Source: an uncultured Prevotellaceae bacterium (GTDB lineage Bacteria; Bacteroidota; Bacteroidia; Bacteroidales; Bacteroidaceae). From it: DNA of 64,000 nt. The DNA is taken from the NCBI GenBank assembly GCA_947176895.1, contig CAMWSK010000012.1, positions 1 through 64,000 of the forward strand. The letters are read 5' to 3'. The position numbers and the translations under genes are program-made. Under the pieces are notes generated by a model, which saw only the letters and a program-made list of their open reading frames with translations, was not told the DNA's origin and did no database searches. Of this stretch, positions 63,235 to 64,000 are shown in pieces. The number at the start of each line of letters is the position of its first letter. Positions within the stretch are counted from its first letter, which is position 1.

Positions 63235-63923
63235 AAAAGCGTTTATTGCCACTCATCCTCCTGTTGACCCTCGGCTTTGCGGCATGCAGCGAGAATGAGG
63301 ATGAATACGACCCCTATACCAATTGGCCTGCCCGTAACGACCAGTGGTTTGCCACCATCACCGATTCCGCCCGCACGGCCATCGCCGAGGCGAAAGCCCG
63401 GTGGGGCGACCGGTGGGAGGAGCATTGCGAGTGGAGGCAGTACAAAAGTCTGCTCAAGTCGCAAGATTATGATTCGGGCAGATACACCGACAGCATTTGT
63501 GTACACATCCTGCAGCGGGGCGAAGGGACATACAGTCCTACTTTCTCAGACACCGTTCGCCTCAACCTGCGCGGTTGGCTCATGCCTGCCACCTATAAAC
63601 GGTATAATGCCGACAGAGTGGAGGTGGACAGTGTGCTTCAGAAGGTGTTCACCGAGAACTATAGCGGTGCGTATAATCCCGCGACGGCTGCTCCCAGCCT
63701 GATGGCCGTGGGCAGCACCATCGAGGGCTTCTCTACGGCGCTTCAGTATATGGTTGAGGGTGACGACTGGCTGGTTTATATTCCCCAGAATCTGGCTTAT
63801 GGGAGTAGTGCTTCAGCGGCCATTCCCGCCTACAGCACCCTTCAGTTCCGTTTGAGCATGGTGGCTGTATATCCCAGTGGTTCGGGGGTACCTGCATGGA
63901 AGGTCAGACCACGTAATCCATAA
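63231..63923 (+). CDS. FKBP-type peptidyl-prolyl isomerase lipoprotein
   Basis: The 230-residue protein has a lipoprotein signal (LTLGFAACSENE, lipid Cys at residue 19). The C-terminal half carries the FKBP fold (DTVRLNLRGWLM ... LVYIPQNLAYGSSAS ... IPAYSTLQFRLSMV). It probably assists protein folding on the periplasmic side. It is translationally coupled to glyS through an ATGA overlap. Confidence 0.88.
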   Translation: MKKRLLPLILLLTLGFAACSENEDEYDPYTNWPARNDQWFATITDSARTAIAEAKARWGDRWEEHCEWRQYKSLLKSQDYDSGRYTDSICVHILQRGEGTYSPTFSDTVRLNLRGWLMPATYKRYNADRVEVDSVLQKVFTENYSGAYNPATAAPSLMAVGSTIEGFSTALQYMVEGDDWLVYIPQNLAYGSSASAAIPAYSTLQFRLSMVAVYPSGSGVPAWKVRPRNP

Positions 63924-63964
63924 GTATCGAGTAAGGAAATAAAGCATTCGGATGTTTCATAGAG

Positions 63965-64000
63965 AACGCCGCGGCGAACCAATCATTTCGCCGCGGCGTT
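63965..64000. repeat. GC-rich palindrome pair at the right edge
   Basis: AACGCCGCGGCGAA (63965-63978) and its inverted copy TTCGCCGCGGCGTT (63987-64000) start 22 bp apart. Each core is palindromic, and the pair forms a 14-bp hairpin that may end the glyS-FKBP transcript. It is the same unit as at 3358; the cluster may continue beyond the window. Confidence 0.75.

Noticed and set aside
1-64000. Insertion sequence, prophage or integrative element
   Set aside because: No transposase, integrase, relaxase or phage structural gene could be read anywhere in the window.

Overview
The window looks like chromosomal DNA of a Bacteroidota bacterium, most likely order Bacteroidales (Prevotellaceae-like; genus not assignable by eye). 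Reasons: type III glutamine synthetase, the LL-diaminopimelate aminotransferase route, a PorT-like type IX secretion protein, DUF4369/thioredoxin-like lipoproteins, a BspA-like leucine-rich repeat gene, few Shine-Dalgarno sites, and at least 15 starts preceded by the Bacteroidota -7 motif TAnnTTTG. Most of the window is GC-rich and gene-dense; the first ~1.5 kb is clearly AT-richer. No rRNA, CRISPR, integrase or transposase was seen.

Layout. 0-3.3 kb: an AT-rich unknown membrane protein, a secreted alpha/beta hydrolase and a GNAT acetyltransferase. 3.4-20.8 kb: a nitrogen/glutamine block made of two divergent units. The leftward unit is a dapL paralogue, glnN (GSIII), asnB, dapF, dapL and an Lrp/AsnC regulator. 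The rightward unit is purF-like, carA, pyrG and gltB. GSIII makes glutamine, and AsnB, PurF, CarA, PyrG and GltB all spend its amide group; carB and gltD are not here. 21-23.3 kb: an ECF sigma operon with a one-span membrane protein and two exported proteins. 23.5-29.2 kb: manC, HIT, greA, a thioredoxin-like lipoprotein and pnp. 29.6-32.7 kb: a FecBCD/BtuFCD-type ABC importer and tRNA-Asn. 32.7-46.1 kb: PfkB kinase, CtpA-type protease, rimP-nusA-infB, cvpA, sufBCDS and rnhB. 46.1-54.7 kb: asd, a CPA2-type antiporter, TM2/DUF2752 proteins, a glutaredoxin-like protein, an SLC13 permease, PorT and an HU-like protein. 55-64 kb: a frameshifted LRR gene, a ferredoxin, an S41 protease, a DUF3316-like protein, parC, a SIMPL protein, glyS and an FKBP-type lipoprotein.

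Main unusual signals. (1) The dapL paralogue beside glnN has Arg in place of the PLP-binding Lys (K248R against the neighbouring canonical copy) and altered substrate-loop residues, so it is probably not an aminotransferase. (2) Three intergenic arrays (7.8, 20.9 and 29.4 kb) carry 3-4 copies of the palindrome AAACATGAACATGTTT phased at 21-22 bp. (3) Two GC-rich palindrome clusters (3.3 kb and the right end) and a DnaA-box-like tandem array upstream of the HU gene (54.8 kb) use the same 21-22 bp period. (4) Possible RNA or regulatory elements precede rimP, the TM2 gene, greA and the SIMPL gene.

All functional calls come from reading the sequence and from knowledge of the families. No database search was run.
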